Source: UBA6163 sp041753075 (GTDB taxonomy: Bacteria; Planctomycetota; Planctomycetia; Pirellulales; Pirellulaceae). Taken from it: 64,000 nt of DNA. Positions 1 to 7,909 of this stretch are shown one piece after another. Numbering within the stretch: position 1 is the first letter of the stretch; every line of letters begins with the position of its first letter. The notes below the pieces were generated by a model. That model ran no database searches. It saw only the letters and a list, made by a program, of their open reading frames with translations, and had not been told where the DNA came from. The stretch covers positions 1-64,000 of the forward strand of contig JBGSVE010000114.1 of NCBI GenBank assembly GCA_041753075.1, given 5' to 3'. The translations under genes were made by a program, and so were the position numbers.

Positions 1-369
1 AATGATTGGCCGGTAACCTTTCAAAGCCAAGTAATAACCCGCCAACAAACCCGCAGGACCGGAACCGACAATCACTGGTCGTTGGCCGAGCGGCGTTTTA
101 CCAGGATCGGGATCGAAGAACGGCGGAGGTTTGAAAGCGTCGACTCGGATGTCGCCGTGCGTTCGTGTCTTCGTACCGTCGGGGACATCCAGCAGCAGCG
201 TGTAAACGAATTGCAACGATTCCCGCTGGCGTGCGTCGAGACTCTTTCGCAAGATTTTCAGCGAGCGGAATGTCTCCGTGTGAAGGCCCATCGCCGCGGC
301 GGCGCGTGCCGGTAGATCGGTTTCATCGGCTTCGACACGTGTGCGGAGGTTGGTCAGTCGCAGGAGCAT
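1..369 (-). CDS. FAD-dependent oxidoreductase, N-terminal part (runs off the window)
   Basis: The reading frame is open from an ATG at 369 to the window edge, giving the first 123 residues. Near the end of this segment is a dinucleotide-binding stretch, PVIVGSGPAGLLAGYYLA, the Rossmann GxGxxG fingerprint of FAD enzymes. About 100 residues precede that fingerprint, as in the uncharacterised COG2509-type FAD dehydrogenases, where a small N-terminal domain comes before the FAD fold. The ATG directly follows the stop codon of the upstream methylase remnant with no spacer, so the two were probably cotranscribed. The substrate cannot be told from this part. Identity as an FAD enzyme is firm; assignment to COG2509 is an inference. 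Confidence 0.7.
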   Translation of the reverse strand, partial: MLLRLTNLRTRVEADETDLPARAAAAMGLHTETFRSLKILRKSLDARQRESLQFVYTLLLDVPDGTKTRTHGDIRVDAFKPPPFFDPDPGKTPLGQRPVIVGSGPAGLLAGYYLALKGYRPII

Positions 370-699
370 TTACATTTCGCAGGTTGTGTGTTGTTGGCGA
401 CGAATTTCATACAGCAAAATGCCAGCGGCGACGGCGGCATTGAGCGAACTGACACGGCCCAGCATCGGAATCCATAACCGCTGGTCGCACGCGGCAAGCA
501 GTTCACTTTGGACGCCGGTCGCTTCGCTGCCAATGATCAGTGCCGTCGGCTGGGTAAGTTTCGCGGACCAAACACCCGTGGCAAGAGTTTCCAAGACCGC
601 ATAATGCCCCCACAGCCAACTACGCTGGTGATTGCCACTGAATTTGTTCTTCGCGCGTTCGGCTCGTTTGGGCGGTGGAGGTTGACGTTTTTCGCTCAT
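370..699 (-). pseudogene. SpoU/TrmH-type RNA 2'-O-methyltransferase with a large internal in-frame deletion
   Basis: The 109-residue frame begins with a basic N-terminus and a GHYAVLETLATGVW segment typical of the substrate-binding start of RlmB-like enzymes. It then jumps directly to LTQPTALIIGSEATGV and RLWIPMLGRVSSLNAAVAA, which are SPOUT motifs 2 and 3 (cofactor-binding knot and ribose-binding loop). Family members are about 240-270 residues. Most of the substrate-binding domain and the whole first half of the SPOUT fold, including motif 1, are absent. The join lies near residue 47. The remaining knot cannot form a complete SAM site, so I treat it as a deletion remnant, although the frame is intact and might still be translated. 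It directly precedes the FAD-dependent gene. Confidence 0.75.
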
Positions 700-927
700 C
701 CAACGATTGTCGATTTTCCAATCACCGCGTCAATCTCTGGCGAAGTTACCGCCCATTTCAGCGTGTGTACGGGGAGGTGTGTGGTAACTGCATCTACGCA
801 AGTGAGGCACTTTTCGTATATATCGTTTCCGTGAAAAGACTTAGAAGTTATCTACGTGCCATTCGTGGCCGACTTCGGAGTTTCCGCCTTCGATCTACCG
901 GGCGATGAAGCCATTGGGCGCTAGCTA

Positions 928-1179
928 ATGTCAGTTTCGGCGTGGAGCCGCCGGCCGCCCGAGGCGTTGGCGCCCCAAGCTCGGACGCTTGGACCCACAG
1001 ACCGAGTTATGATGATCGGTTTCGCTACTGGGAGAATCAAAGCCACGAATAAGACGTTCGAGGACCATTGGGTTTTCGACATTACCGTTCGAAATGGCAA
1101 ATTGACTACCGTCCGAGAATACATCGACACGCAAGCACTGGCGCGAGCTTCCGAATTGGACGCGAGCACCGGACCCTGA
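928..1179 (+). pseudogene. SnoaL-like (NTF2-fold) protein fragment
   Basis: From about residue 25 the frame reads like the C-terminal half of a SnoaL/ketosteroid-isomerase-like protein: GRIKATNKTFEDHWVFDITV followed by RNGKLTTVREYIDTQALA. That order of beta strands with a final YxDTxAL is characteristic of the family. These proteins are usually about 130-140 residues; only some 60 are recognisable and the first 25 residues look unrelated. The rest of the 700-1318 stretch shows no gene that I can support, only a GC-rich patch near 940-990 resembling broken palindromic repeat sequence. Function of the original gene is unknown. Confidence 0.5.
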
Positions 1180-1318
1180 CGCATTGACCGATATCGGTTC
1201 AGGTACAGTGACACTGGAAACGTCGTCGTTCCAGACACCCATGGCTTGGGCGCTTGGCAAATTACCCACGCACGACAAACCTACGGCGTGGAGGCGAACT
1301 TAACTACTGAAGCTCGAC

Positions 1319-1612
1319 ATGGCACTAGATTCGCCCTCGGAGATCGCTACCTTTTTGGGAATTGACGCCTCAGATCTCTCGCGGCTGATGCGGAAACTCG
1401 AAACGAAACATCTCATTGAGCGCCTTACCGATCAAAAAAACCGATCTCGAGTCATTATCAAGCTAACGGCGCATGGCAAAAAGCTCGCTCAGAAAATCAG
1501 GCCGCACGTCCGCCAGATGGAAACGACCGTGATGTCCGTACTTACCGACAGCGAACAAAAGACGCTTTTAAAAATTCTGAAAACAATGTGCGTATCTGTT
1601 TTCGAAAGTTAA
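1319..1612 (+). pseudogene. MarR-family regulator lacking its N-terminal dimerisation part
   Basis: The 97 residues match the winged-helix half of a MarR repressor: a recognition-helix region EIATFLGIDASDLSRLMRKL, the wing region with LIERLTDQKNRSRVIIKLT, and a C-terminal dimer helix. MarR proteins are about 140-150 residues, and the two N-terminal helices are missing. Upstream of the ATG the frame closes at a TAA at 1301-1303, so no longer in-frame version exists. The SnoaL-like fragment just upstream is a plausible former target, since MarR genes often sit beside small detoxification enzymes. A short functional protein cannot be excluded, but truncation is more likely. The 268 bases that follow show nothing I can support. 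Confidence 0.6.
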
Positions 1613-1880
1613 TGATTACGCGGGCCGGAGTGGAAAAAGCGATCTCATGAAAGCCAGCGACTGACGGTCGAATCCACCTGTGTTAGTGGACGAATCGACT
1701 GACTCTGTCGTAGACTCGGCCAAATGATTTGGTTGTGTCAGACAAATAAGCAAATTGTGGCCTCAACGCCGACGTGGGAATGGACGGGCATTGAGGGCCA
1801 AGTTAGGGCGCACGCAACTAAAGCCGCGCGGCAACGAGCATTTTGCAAACCCAGAGATCGACCATCAAAACCCACAAACC

Positions 1881-2324
1881 TCAACTTTTCAGCGTGGCTT
1901 GGAGTTGGCGTAAGATTGCTGCCTGAGGCTCGTCTGCGTTTCGTTCACAGGCCAGCAGCAATTCGAAAATCGCCTTAGTCTGTTCCTTTTCATGTAGCCT
2001 ATCAATCTCTCGAAGGCGGCGCTTCAACAGGATTTCGTGGAATGGGTCACTATCCTCCGATTCGAGCCACGCCACAAATCTTCCAGGCAGTCGACGAACA
2101 TAGCCAGCTCGATAGCTCACCGTTGCAATAGACACTCCAAGGCAAGCAGCGGCCTGTCGAACACTCAGTCCCTCGACTGAAAGTAGTTTTTCAGTTTCGC
2201 GAGCATTCCGAAAAATCCTCCTTAGTCTTCCTTCAAACGGGCGTTTCGTGTTAACCTTGTGGTCGAGAGTGGGTCCGGAAACACCGGCTTTTTCTGCGTA
2301 AACTCGATGAGCGAACGAAACCAA
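1881..2324 (-). CDS. Helix-turn-helix protein of unknown function, possibly recombinase-related
   Basis: This is a 147-residue frame with a clear HTH at about residues 52-72 (GLSVRQAAACLGVSIATVSY), a basic region before it and charged helices after it (LKRRLREIDRLHEKEQTK). The arrangement resembles the small HTH segment found after the catalytic domain of large serine recombinases. No resolvase catalytic domain is present nearby. It lies between the MarR fragment and the PIN gene and diverges from the latter. I cannot assign a function. It could be a remnant of a mobile element or a free-standing DNA-binding protein. Confidence 0.45.
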   Translation of the reverse strand: MVSFAHRVYAEKAGVSGPTLDHKVNTKRPFEGRLRRIFRNARETEKLLSVEGLSVRQAAACLGVSIATVSYRAGYVRRLPGRFVAWLESEDSDPFHEILLKRRLREIDRLHEKEQTKAIFELLLACERNADEPQAAILRQLQATLKS

Positions 2325-2378
2325 AAAAGTTGCGTTGGGCGTCGTCTCGGGGAGAGATCGCGCAGATCGGGACTAGCG

Positions 2379-2828
2379 ATGACGGCTCCAGTTTACTGGG
2401 ACACTTCAGCGGTCATAAAGCTCTATGCCCCTGAGTCGGACTCGACGAAGTACCGGCAATTGTTGATTGCTCAGGCAGAGCCATTGGCTGTCAGTAAACT
2501 TCACGACGTGGAATTGTTTTACGCACTTCGCGGCAAATAGATTCGCGGAGAAATCTCTGCAGGATCAGCTATGACACTTTTCGATTTGTATCTGCTGCAT
2601 GTGCGCCAGGGCCGTTACGTTACAATTCCCTGGACGGATGCTGTTGCGAAGGAGGCTCGCGCAATCCTTGAGCAGTGCATCAATGCCACGCTGCCGATAC
2701 CGCTTCGATCGTTAGACGGGCTTCACCTCGGCATACTGCTCGCAGGGAAGCTGACCAGCATTGTCACCGCCGATCTGAAAATGCGCCAAGCGGCGACCAC
2801 AGTTGGAATCACATCCATCGTTCCTTGA
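2379..2828 (+). pseudogene. PIN-domain (VapC-like) toxin interrupted by one in-frame amber codon
   Basis: From ATG 2379 the frame encodes APVYWDTSAVIKLYAPES, the first PIN acidic motif with its nuclease Asp. It continues to LHDVELFYALRGK, meets TAG at 2538-2540, and resumes in the same frame with IRGEISAGSAMTLFDLYL. The second half holds SLDGLHLGILLAGKLTSIVT and TADLKMRQAATTVGI, the later PIN acidic motifs. Both halves together have normal PIN length (about 149 residues) and no frameshift, so a single nonsense change separates this from an intact toxin. No antitoxin frame is recognisable immediately upstream. PIN toxins are RNases, so inactivation after loss of the antitoxin would make sense. 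Confidence 0.75.
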
Positions 2829-2968
2829 CAATTCGTCGACTGAATGGGGTTAAATCACTTTGTCGGCGTAAATTGTACATGCGATACTCAAGGCTCATCC
2901 CCCAAGACTTCTCAAGGCACACAGGAGCCATGACTTTGAACGAATAGCATCGATCAACGGGCGACCCA

Positions 2969-4318
2969 ATGAATGAAACGAATGATAAGGATGCGGTCGA
3001 AATCAATTTCGATGGTCTGATCGGCCCGACGCACAACTTCGCGGGTTTGGCAGCAGGAAATTTGGCGTCCCAGTCACACCGGGCTCAAGAGTCTCATCCA
3101 CGCTTCGCTGCGCTTCAGGGACTCGCGAAGATGCGGGTGCTGATGGGATTGGGCGTGCCGCAAGCGGTCTTGCCTCCGCAACCGCGCCCCAGCCTTACGC
3201 TTCTGCGACGACTGGGGTTCGTTGGCACGGACGCCACCGTGATCGGCGACGCGTTTCGCCAAGCACCCCACTTACTGGCCGTCGCTATGTCCGGTTCGAG
3301 CATGTGGACAGCCAACGCGGCGACCGTCTGCCCCTCGGCAGATTCTCCAGACGGCCGCGTTCACTTCACTCCGGCAAATTTAATTACCAGCGCGCACCGA
3401 GCCAACGAAACGCATGTCACGGCCGCGGTTCTCAAAGCGATCTTTGCTGACGAAACTCATTTTTCGCATCACGATCCACTCCCCACGTCGAGTGATCTGG
3501 GTGACGAGGGTGCGGCGAATCATTCCCGTTTCTGTGATGCGCCGGGCGATCCCGGTGGGCAGTTGTTCGTCTACGGAGCCGATGGCCGGGCGTTTGCCGA
3601 CGCGACCTCGCGACGGTACACCTCGCGACAAACGCGGCTAGCCAGCGAATCCGTCGCTCGACTGCATGGGCTACGTTCTGATCGCGTTGTCTTCGCGTTG
3701 CAACATCCCGACGCGATTGATGCCGGTGTCTTTCACAACGATGTCATCGCTGTCGGCCACCGACTCACACTGCTCTGCCATGAGTTGGCGTTCGCCGATC
3801 GAACGGATGTTCACGACCAACTTCGCCGAATGACCGATGATCGAATTCGAATTGTCGAGGTCGCGACGTCGCAACTGAGCCTAGCCAATTCGGTGTCAAC
3901 TTACCTTTTCAATAGCCAACTGGTCACGTCTGCTGATCGTAGCACGATCCTAGTCGCGCCGACGGCGTGTCAGCGACACGAGGTGACGCGGTCGTTGATC
4001 GAACAATGGATCAGCGAAGGCGTTTTGGACGCAGTCGAGTTTGTCGATGTGAACGAAAGCATGGCAAACGGTGGCGGACCAGCCTGTTTACGATTACGCA
4101 TCGTATTAACGGAGCCCGAGCGTCGTGCAATGGCCAGTGGCGTGCTCCTCGACGACGACCGACTTGCATCTTTAACTGACTGGGTCAATCGCCATTACCG
4201 CGAGACGCTAACCCCCGCCGACCTGGGTGACCCGAATCTGTTGCGAGAAAACCATGATGCCCTCGACGAACTAACTCAGCGACTAGGTCTGGGGTCGCTT
4301 TACGAGTTTCAGCGATAG
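2969..4318 (+). CDS. astB: N-succinylarginine dihydrolase
   Basis: AstB hydrolyses N2-succinylarginine to succinylornithine, two ammonia and CO2 in the arginine succinyltransferase (AST) pathway. The protein is 449 residues, the family norm. The N-terminus EINFDGLIGPTHNFAGLA is the AstB signature with the active-site entry loop. Further signature blocks are FHNDVIAVGHRLTLLCHE, FNSQLVTSADRST, and ANGGGPACLRLRIVLTEPE, the last containing the catalytic Cys of the guanidine-modifying superfamily. No other ast genes (astA, astC, astD, astE) are visible in the window, so the pathway must be completed elsewhere or AstB acts alone. The gene is intact in the middle of a decayed region, which suggests selection to keep it. 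It ends with TAG, showing that TAG is a normal stop here. Confidence 0.93.
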   Translation: MNETNDKDAVEINFDGLIGPTHNFAGLAAGNLASQSHRAQESHPRFAALQGLAKMRVLMGLGVPQAVLPPQPRPSLTLLRRLGFVGTDATVIGDAFRQAPHLLAVAMSGSSMWTANAATVCPSADSPDGRVHFTPANLITSAHRANETHVTAAVLKAIFADETHFSHHDPLPTSSDLGDEGAANHSRFCDAPGDPGGQLFVYGADGRAFADATSRRYTSRQTRLASESVARLHGLRSDRVVFALQHPDAIDAGVFHNDVIAVGHRLTLLCHELAFADRTDVHDQLRRMTDDRIRIVEVATSQLSLANSVSTYLFNSQLVTSADRSTILVAPTACQRHEVTRSLIEQWISEGVLDAVEFVDVNESMANGGGPACLRLRIVLTEPERRAMASGVLLDDDRLASLTDWVNRHYRETLTPADLGDPNLLRENHDALDELTQRLGLGSLYEFQR

Positions 4319-4394
4319 AGCGATCGGATTCGCAGCGCTTTTATTCTGTTTGGTGTTCCTCGATATTTTTCCATAATGGTGCTGTGCCGTCGTC

Positions 4395-5168
4395 CTACGG
4401 TCTCTGGGGAAACTTCGGCGTTTGAGCTGGCGACGACCCCGCGGAAAAGTGAGCTGGTGTCGAACGCAAGAATTCACGAGGCTTGGTCAATCTGTTTTCC
4501 GTGGATAAATGGTCCCGGCTTATTCCGAACCTTACGAAGTACTTTCGCAGCCGATCACGCCCTATTCGGCATCCTCCTTTGGGACCGTCACCGAGTACGA
4601 CATTACCAATAATTGTGACGCCTTCGTATCCATTGGGAAAGTGGAGAACGTTCTGTTTGCGAGAGTAGATCACGTTGTTCGCCAGCACCATGTTGCTACG
4701 CAAGTTCCATGAGCCCCCACGAAAAGCGTGCGCAGTATTGACGAGCGTGTTGTGTACCACTTGAAGGTTGATGGTCTTCCCCTGATGATCTGTGCTGCTA
4801 AAAGCAGCGCTTTTTCCGTCGATCAGCAAGTTATTGCGAACGATTACTTCACCTTGCACCTGCATGACACTATCAAGACTGCGGTAGCAAACGTTCCTCT
4901 CGATGATGTTCTATTGTTTGCCACCGGTACCATAGACTGCAATGCAAGGATAGTTGCAGTCGTGGACGGTGTTTTCTGAGATCAGGTTAGGGGTGGACGC
5001 GGCGACCACACGACGTCCAGGTACACCTCTATCATACGGCATGCAGTGAAGGTTCGTTTTACATCGCACACTTCGCGCCGGGGGCGACGTTGCCGAAGTG
5101 TTCGATAATTCTCTGAACTTTCGGGGATGATTGGTTGATACGGATCTGGTTTTCGGAACCAGGGACAC
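4395..5168 (-). pseudogene. Right-handed beta-helix (pectate-lyase-like) repeat protein remnant
   Basis: Two minus-strand segments in the same frame, split by TAG at 4911-4913, read as beta-helix coils: NLISENTVHDCNYPCIAVYG, then NIIERNVCYRSLDSV, VIVRNNLLIDGKSAAF, VVHNTLVNTAHAFRGG, MVLANNVIYSRKQNV and VTIIGNVVLG. The repeated (I/V)xxNxxx pattern is typical of extracellular parallel beta-helix proteins acting on polysaccharides. The first 40 or so residues and everything after about 4590 do not resemble the family. No signal peptide is left. The remaining DNA from 4319 to 5271 shows nothing else I can support. Confidence is good for the fold, low for the substrate. Confidence 0.65.
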
Positions 5169-5271
5169 AGGTCTAGGTTCTATCTGAACAACATGAGCTC
5201 TTCACCTCCGTTTGATCCGAGTCGACCCGCCGTTACTTTGACTCACCCGACGGAAAAGGTACAATCGCATA

Positions 5272-5547
5272 ATGGACCCACTCGCACTCTCGACCGAACT
5301 TCGACGCAGCAAGGCACATCGCGCACGGCAGATGACCTTGGATGAACGTTTGACTGCCGGTCCAATGCTTTACGCCGAACAGATGCGGTTGGCCCGAAGC
5401 CTCGTTGCTGGGCTACATCCGAATTGGACGGACGACCAAGTCGATGCAGAAATGTTTCGTCGTGAAGATTTGATCCGCACACGAAACACGAAGAAGTACT
5501 ACCGCACCGCTCTTGCGACGGAAACCGCTTTGGCGAAACAGTCGTGA
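5272..5547 (+). CDS. Small conserved-type protein coupled to a nucleotidyltransferase
   Basis: A 91-residue, charged, probably all-helical protein with no membrane segment or metal motif. The middle part (MTLDERLTAGPMLYAEQM followed by HPNWTDDQVDAEMFRRED) has the look of small planctomycete proteins encoded next to nucleotidyltransferases. Its TGA stop overlaps the GTG start of the next gene (GTGA), which strongly implies translational coupling and a shared function, possibly a toxin-antitoxin-like pair. I do not recognise a named family. A function is not claimed. Confidence 0.6.
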   Translation: MDPLALSTELRRSKAHRARQMTLDERLTAGPMLYAEQMRLARSLVAGLHPNWTDDQVDAEMFRREDLIRTRNTKKYYRTALATETALAKQS

Positions 5548-6098
5548 CCGCGAAGGATGGAAACGAAGCACTGGCTGAGCTGGTCGCGCTGCTCAATCAG
5601 CATGACATTGCCTACATGCTGGTCGGGTCCTACTCCAGCAATGCTTACGGAATCCCACGGGCCACCAAAGATGCCGACCTTGTTGTCGCGACGTTGGACA
5701 AAGCGTTTGAATTGATTGGTGCGTCTTTGGGCAACGACTATCAAGCAGAGTCGCAGCTCGAATTCGAGTTGATCACCGGCACGGTTCGACGCGTCATTCG
5801 ATTTGCACCGATCGACTTCGTACTCGAGTGTTTTCAATTAAGTGATGACGCCTTCGATCAATCTCGATTCAACCGAAGGGTAGCGATTGAATCTTCTGTG
5901 TTGGGAGGAACCGTTTGGTTGCCGACCCCTGAAGATGTGATTGTCCAAAAACTTCGTTGGAGTCGGCCACAAGACCTGTTGGATGTGGAGAACGTGATGA
6001 TGGTCCAAATGGACAGTCTTGATTGGCATTACATCCGTCGGTGGACTGATTTGCACGGTACTACCAGTGCACTTGATCAAATACGCGGCGATTTATGA
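5544..6098 (+). CDS. Nucleotidyltransferase-superfamily protein (MNT/DUF6036-like)
   Basis: The 184-residue protein carries the nucleotidyltransferase signature near residues 27-46, LVGSYSSNAYGIPRATKDAD: a GS pair about ten residues before a DxD metal-binding pair (KDADLVV). A later conserved block, LPTPEDVIVQKLRWSR, is typical of nucleotidyl transferases of the AbiEii/DUF6036 type. Start is GTG at 5544, overlapping the upstream stop. Relatives act as the antitoxin or toxin half of two-gene modules (MNT-HEPN, AbiE), transferring NMP to a partner or to tRNA. The partner here is not a HEPN protein by eye, so the exact role is open. Two bases separate its stop from the DUF4345 region. Confidence 0.75.
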   Translation: MTAKDGNEALAELVALLNQHDIAYMLVGSYSSNAYGIPRATKDADLVVATLDKAFELIGASLGNDYQAESQLEFELITGTVRRVIRFAPIDFVLECFQLSDDAFDQSRFNRRVAIESSVLGGTVWLPTPEDVIVQKLRWSRPQDLLDVENVMMVQMDSLDWHYIRRWTDLHGTTSALDQIRGDL

Positions 6099-6138
6099 AA
6101 TGAATCATCGTTTTCCGACGATCGCCATCTAGATCACC

Positions 6139-6489
6139 GTGGCCAGCTTTGCGGGGTTTGCGGTTTGGTTGGGGGTGAATCCGAACGCGCTGTTGGAAGC
6201 GTTTGGCACCGAAGATCGCACGCCGCAGATGGCGACGGAGATCCGGGCGTTTTACGGTGGGATCGAGATGGCGATCGCGGTCGCGATGATCGTGCTGTGG
6301 CGACGCGGGGATTTGTTTGCGGCGATAATGATTGGCGGGTTGCCGTTGTTGGGTTCGGCGAGCGGTCGCTTGATCGGGTTGGTGGCCGACGGGTTCTCGA
6401 TGATGCACGTTGGGTTCGCAGGATTGGAACTTGTCGGCGCAGCGTTTTGTTTGGCCGGGGGCGCGGATGGTTTCGCGAGGCAAGATTGA
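6139..6489 (+). CDS. DUF4345-type small integral membrane protein
   Basis: A 116-residue hydrophobic protein with about four membrane segments: residues 2-14, 44-54, 60-73 and 90-106. The pattern TEIRAFYGGIEMAIAVAMIV and a glycine-rich third helix fit the DUF4345 family, whose function is unknown. The given start is GTG 6139. An ATG at 6100, two bases after the preceding gene, opens the same frame but meets TAG at 6130-6132 (MNHRFPTIAI stop ITVASF). The family usually has a first helix of the longer size, so the original start was probably 6100. The stop TGA overlaps the ATG of the dioxygenase gene by one base. Translation from 6139 would give a protein with a shortened first helix. Confidence 0.55.
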   Translation: MASFAGFAVWLGVNPNALLEAFGTEDRTPQMATEIRAFYGGIEMAIAVAMIVLWRRGDLFAAIMIGGLPLLGSASGRLIGLVADGFSMMHVGFAGLELVGAAFCLAGGADGFARQD

Positions 6490-7820
6490 TGGTTGAGGGT
6501 GATCTCGAGCGCGACGGGTTCTGTTTGTTGCGGCGTGCCGTTGACGCGGACACGGTGGCGCATCTTCTGAACGTGTTTTGTGATGTCTTTGAAGATGATT
6601 CGGACAACGTGCGTGCTCGGTCGAGTCGTGGGCATGTTTACGCGGCTCGGAATTTGATTGAAACGATTCCTGAGGTGTCGACGGTTTGGCAAAGCGATGC
6701 GTTATTGCGGTTTCTTCGGGAGCAGCTTGGCGATGATGTTGGTTTGGTGCGCGCGTTGTTCTTCGACAAGCCACCGGATCGGACTTGGGCATTGGCGTGT
6801 CACAAAGGCACGTCTGTCGCAGTCATGGACAACTCGATTCCGTCGCCTTCGTTCTCTCGTCCAACAACGAAAGCTGGTGTGCCGCACATGATCGCTAGTG
6901 ACGATGTATTGAGGCAAATGTTGACACTGCGTATTCATCTCGACGAAGTTACCGACGAAAACGGACCGCTGCGCGTCATCCCCGGATCGCACGTTTCGTG
7001 CGCCAGCGTCGGCGTTGGTATGAATGCCGCCTTCGATGTTCATGCCAGCGCGGGTGACGTGTTGGCGACCCGCCGCATTGATGCGATCTTTCCGATTGTG
7101 TTCTTGGATGGCATCGTGATTCACATTCGCGGCGCGTCGGGCCGCGTAAGCGAACACACGATGTACGTCGCGATCGGGGTGAATTTCCGCGGAAAGAAGG
7201 CACTTTTCGGTTTGTGGCTGAGCGAAAACGAGGGTGCAAAATTCTGGCATTCGTGTTTAACGGATTTGCGAAATCGCGGGCTCAGCGACATGTTCATTGT
7301 TTGCGTGGATGGCTTGAGCGGCTTTCCCGAAGCGATCAGGTCGGCGTATCCCAAGGCACAGGTACAACTCTGTATCGCGCATCTTGTTCGTGCTGCTTTG
7401 CGTTACGTCAACGACAGCGACTCGCGCGAAGTGATCGCCGACTTGAAGAAGATCTATCAAGCGGCCAGCGTGCTCGAAGCGGAGACCGAACTGGAAAACT
7501 TTTCTAAGAAGTGGGACGCGAAGTACCTGACAATATCGAAGCGGTTGAAGTGGCCGCACATCAGCGAGATGTTCGAGTTGCCGATGGCGATCCGCAAAGC
7601 AACGTACGCGACCAATATGATTGAGTCGGTCAACAGCGTGATCCGCAAGTTCACACGCAACCGCAAACAGTACCCCAACCGCGAGAGTGCGTTGAAGCTG
7701 ATCTACATGGCGATCCATAAGGCATCGAAACGCTGGACGATGCCGATACGCAAATGGAAAGAGGCGCTAAATCACTTCGCGATCCTATTCGAAGGCCGAA
7801 TGCCAAAGAACCTGGACTAA
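6489..7820 (+). pseudogene. Phytanoyl-CoA dioxygenase fused in frame to a truncated IS256-type transposase
   Basis: Residues 1-194 (from ATG 6489) are a PhyH-family Fe(II)/2-oxoglutarate dioxygenase: LRALFFDKPPDRTW-like entry, KAGVPHMIASDDVLRQMLTL, and TDENGPLRVIPGSHVS. At about 7068-7077 the frame passes without a break into transposase sequence (IDAIFPIVFLDG). The dioxygenase lacks its last 40 or so residues, including the region of the distal iron-binding His and 2-oxoglutarate-binding Arg. Its expected HxD iron motif reads HKG (residues 105-107), so the Asp ligand has become Gly. The dioxygenase part is therefore very unlikely to be active. The chimera is 443 residues from ATG 6489. Confidence 0.8.
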
Positions 7821-7860
7821 CCAACATCGACAACCGTGGCACAAAAATATTCACAGGCCC
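7071..7860 (+). mobile_element. IS256-family element, 3' part only
   Basis: The transposase part starts near IDAIFPIVFLDG and contains all three residues of the DDE set: Asp in FLDG, Asp in FIVCVDGLSGFPEAIRSAYP, and Glu in ATNMIESVNSVIRKF. The N-terminal DNA-binding third of a normal mutator-type transposase (about 400 residues) is missing. After the stop at 7820, the sequence TGGCACAAAAATATTCACAG (from 7837) followed by GCCC looks like the right terminal inverted repeat. No left end is present, so the element cannot move by itself. It was probably left by a deletion that joined it to the dioxygenase gene. Confidence 0.75.
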
Positions 7861-7909
7861 TATGGCGTATCGCTGTGATGCTCCGTGCCTCTGTGGTCGA
7901 CGATCAAGA

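Noticed and set aside
6061..6792. 243-residue minus-strand ORF opposite the DUF4345/PhyH genes
   Set aside because: Low-complexity His/Arg/Pro/Gln sequence with no motif; the plus-strand genes explain the region.
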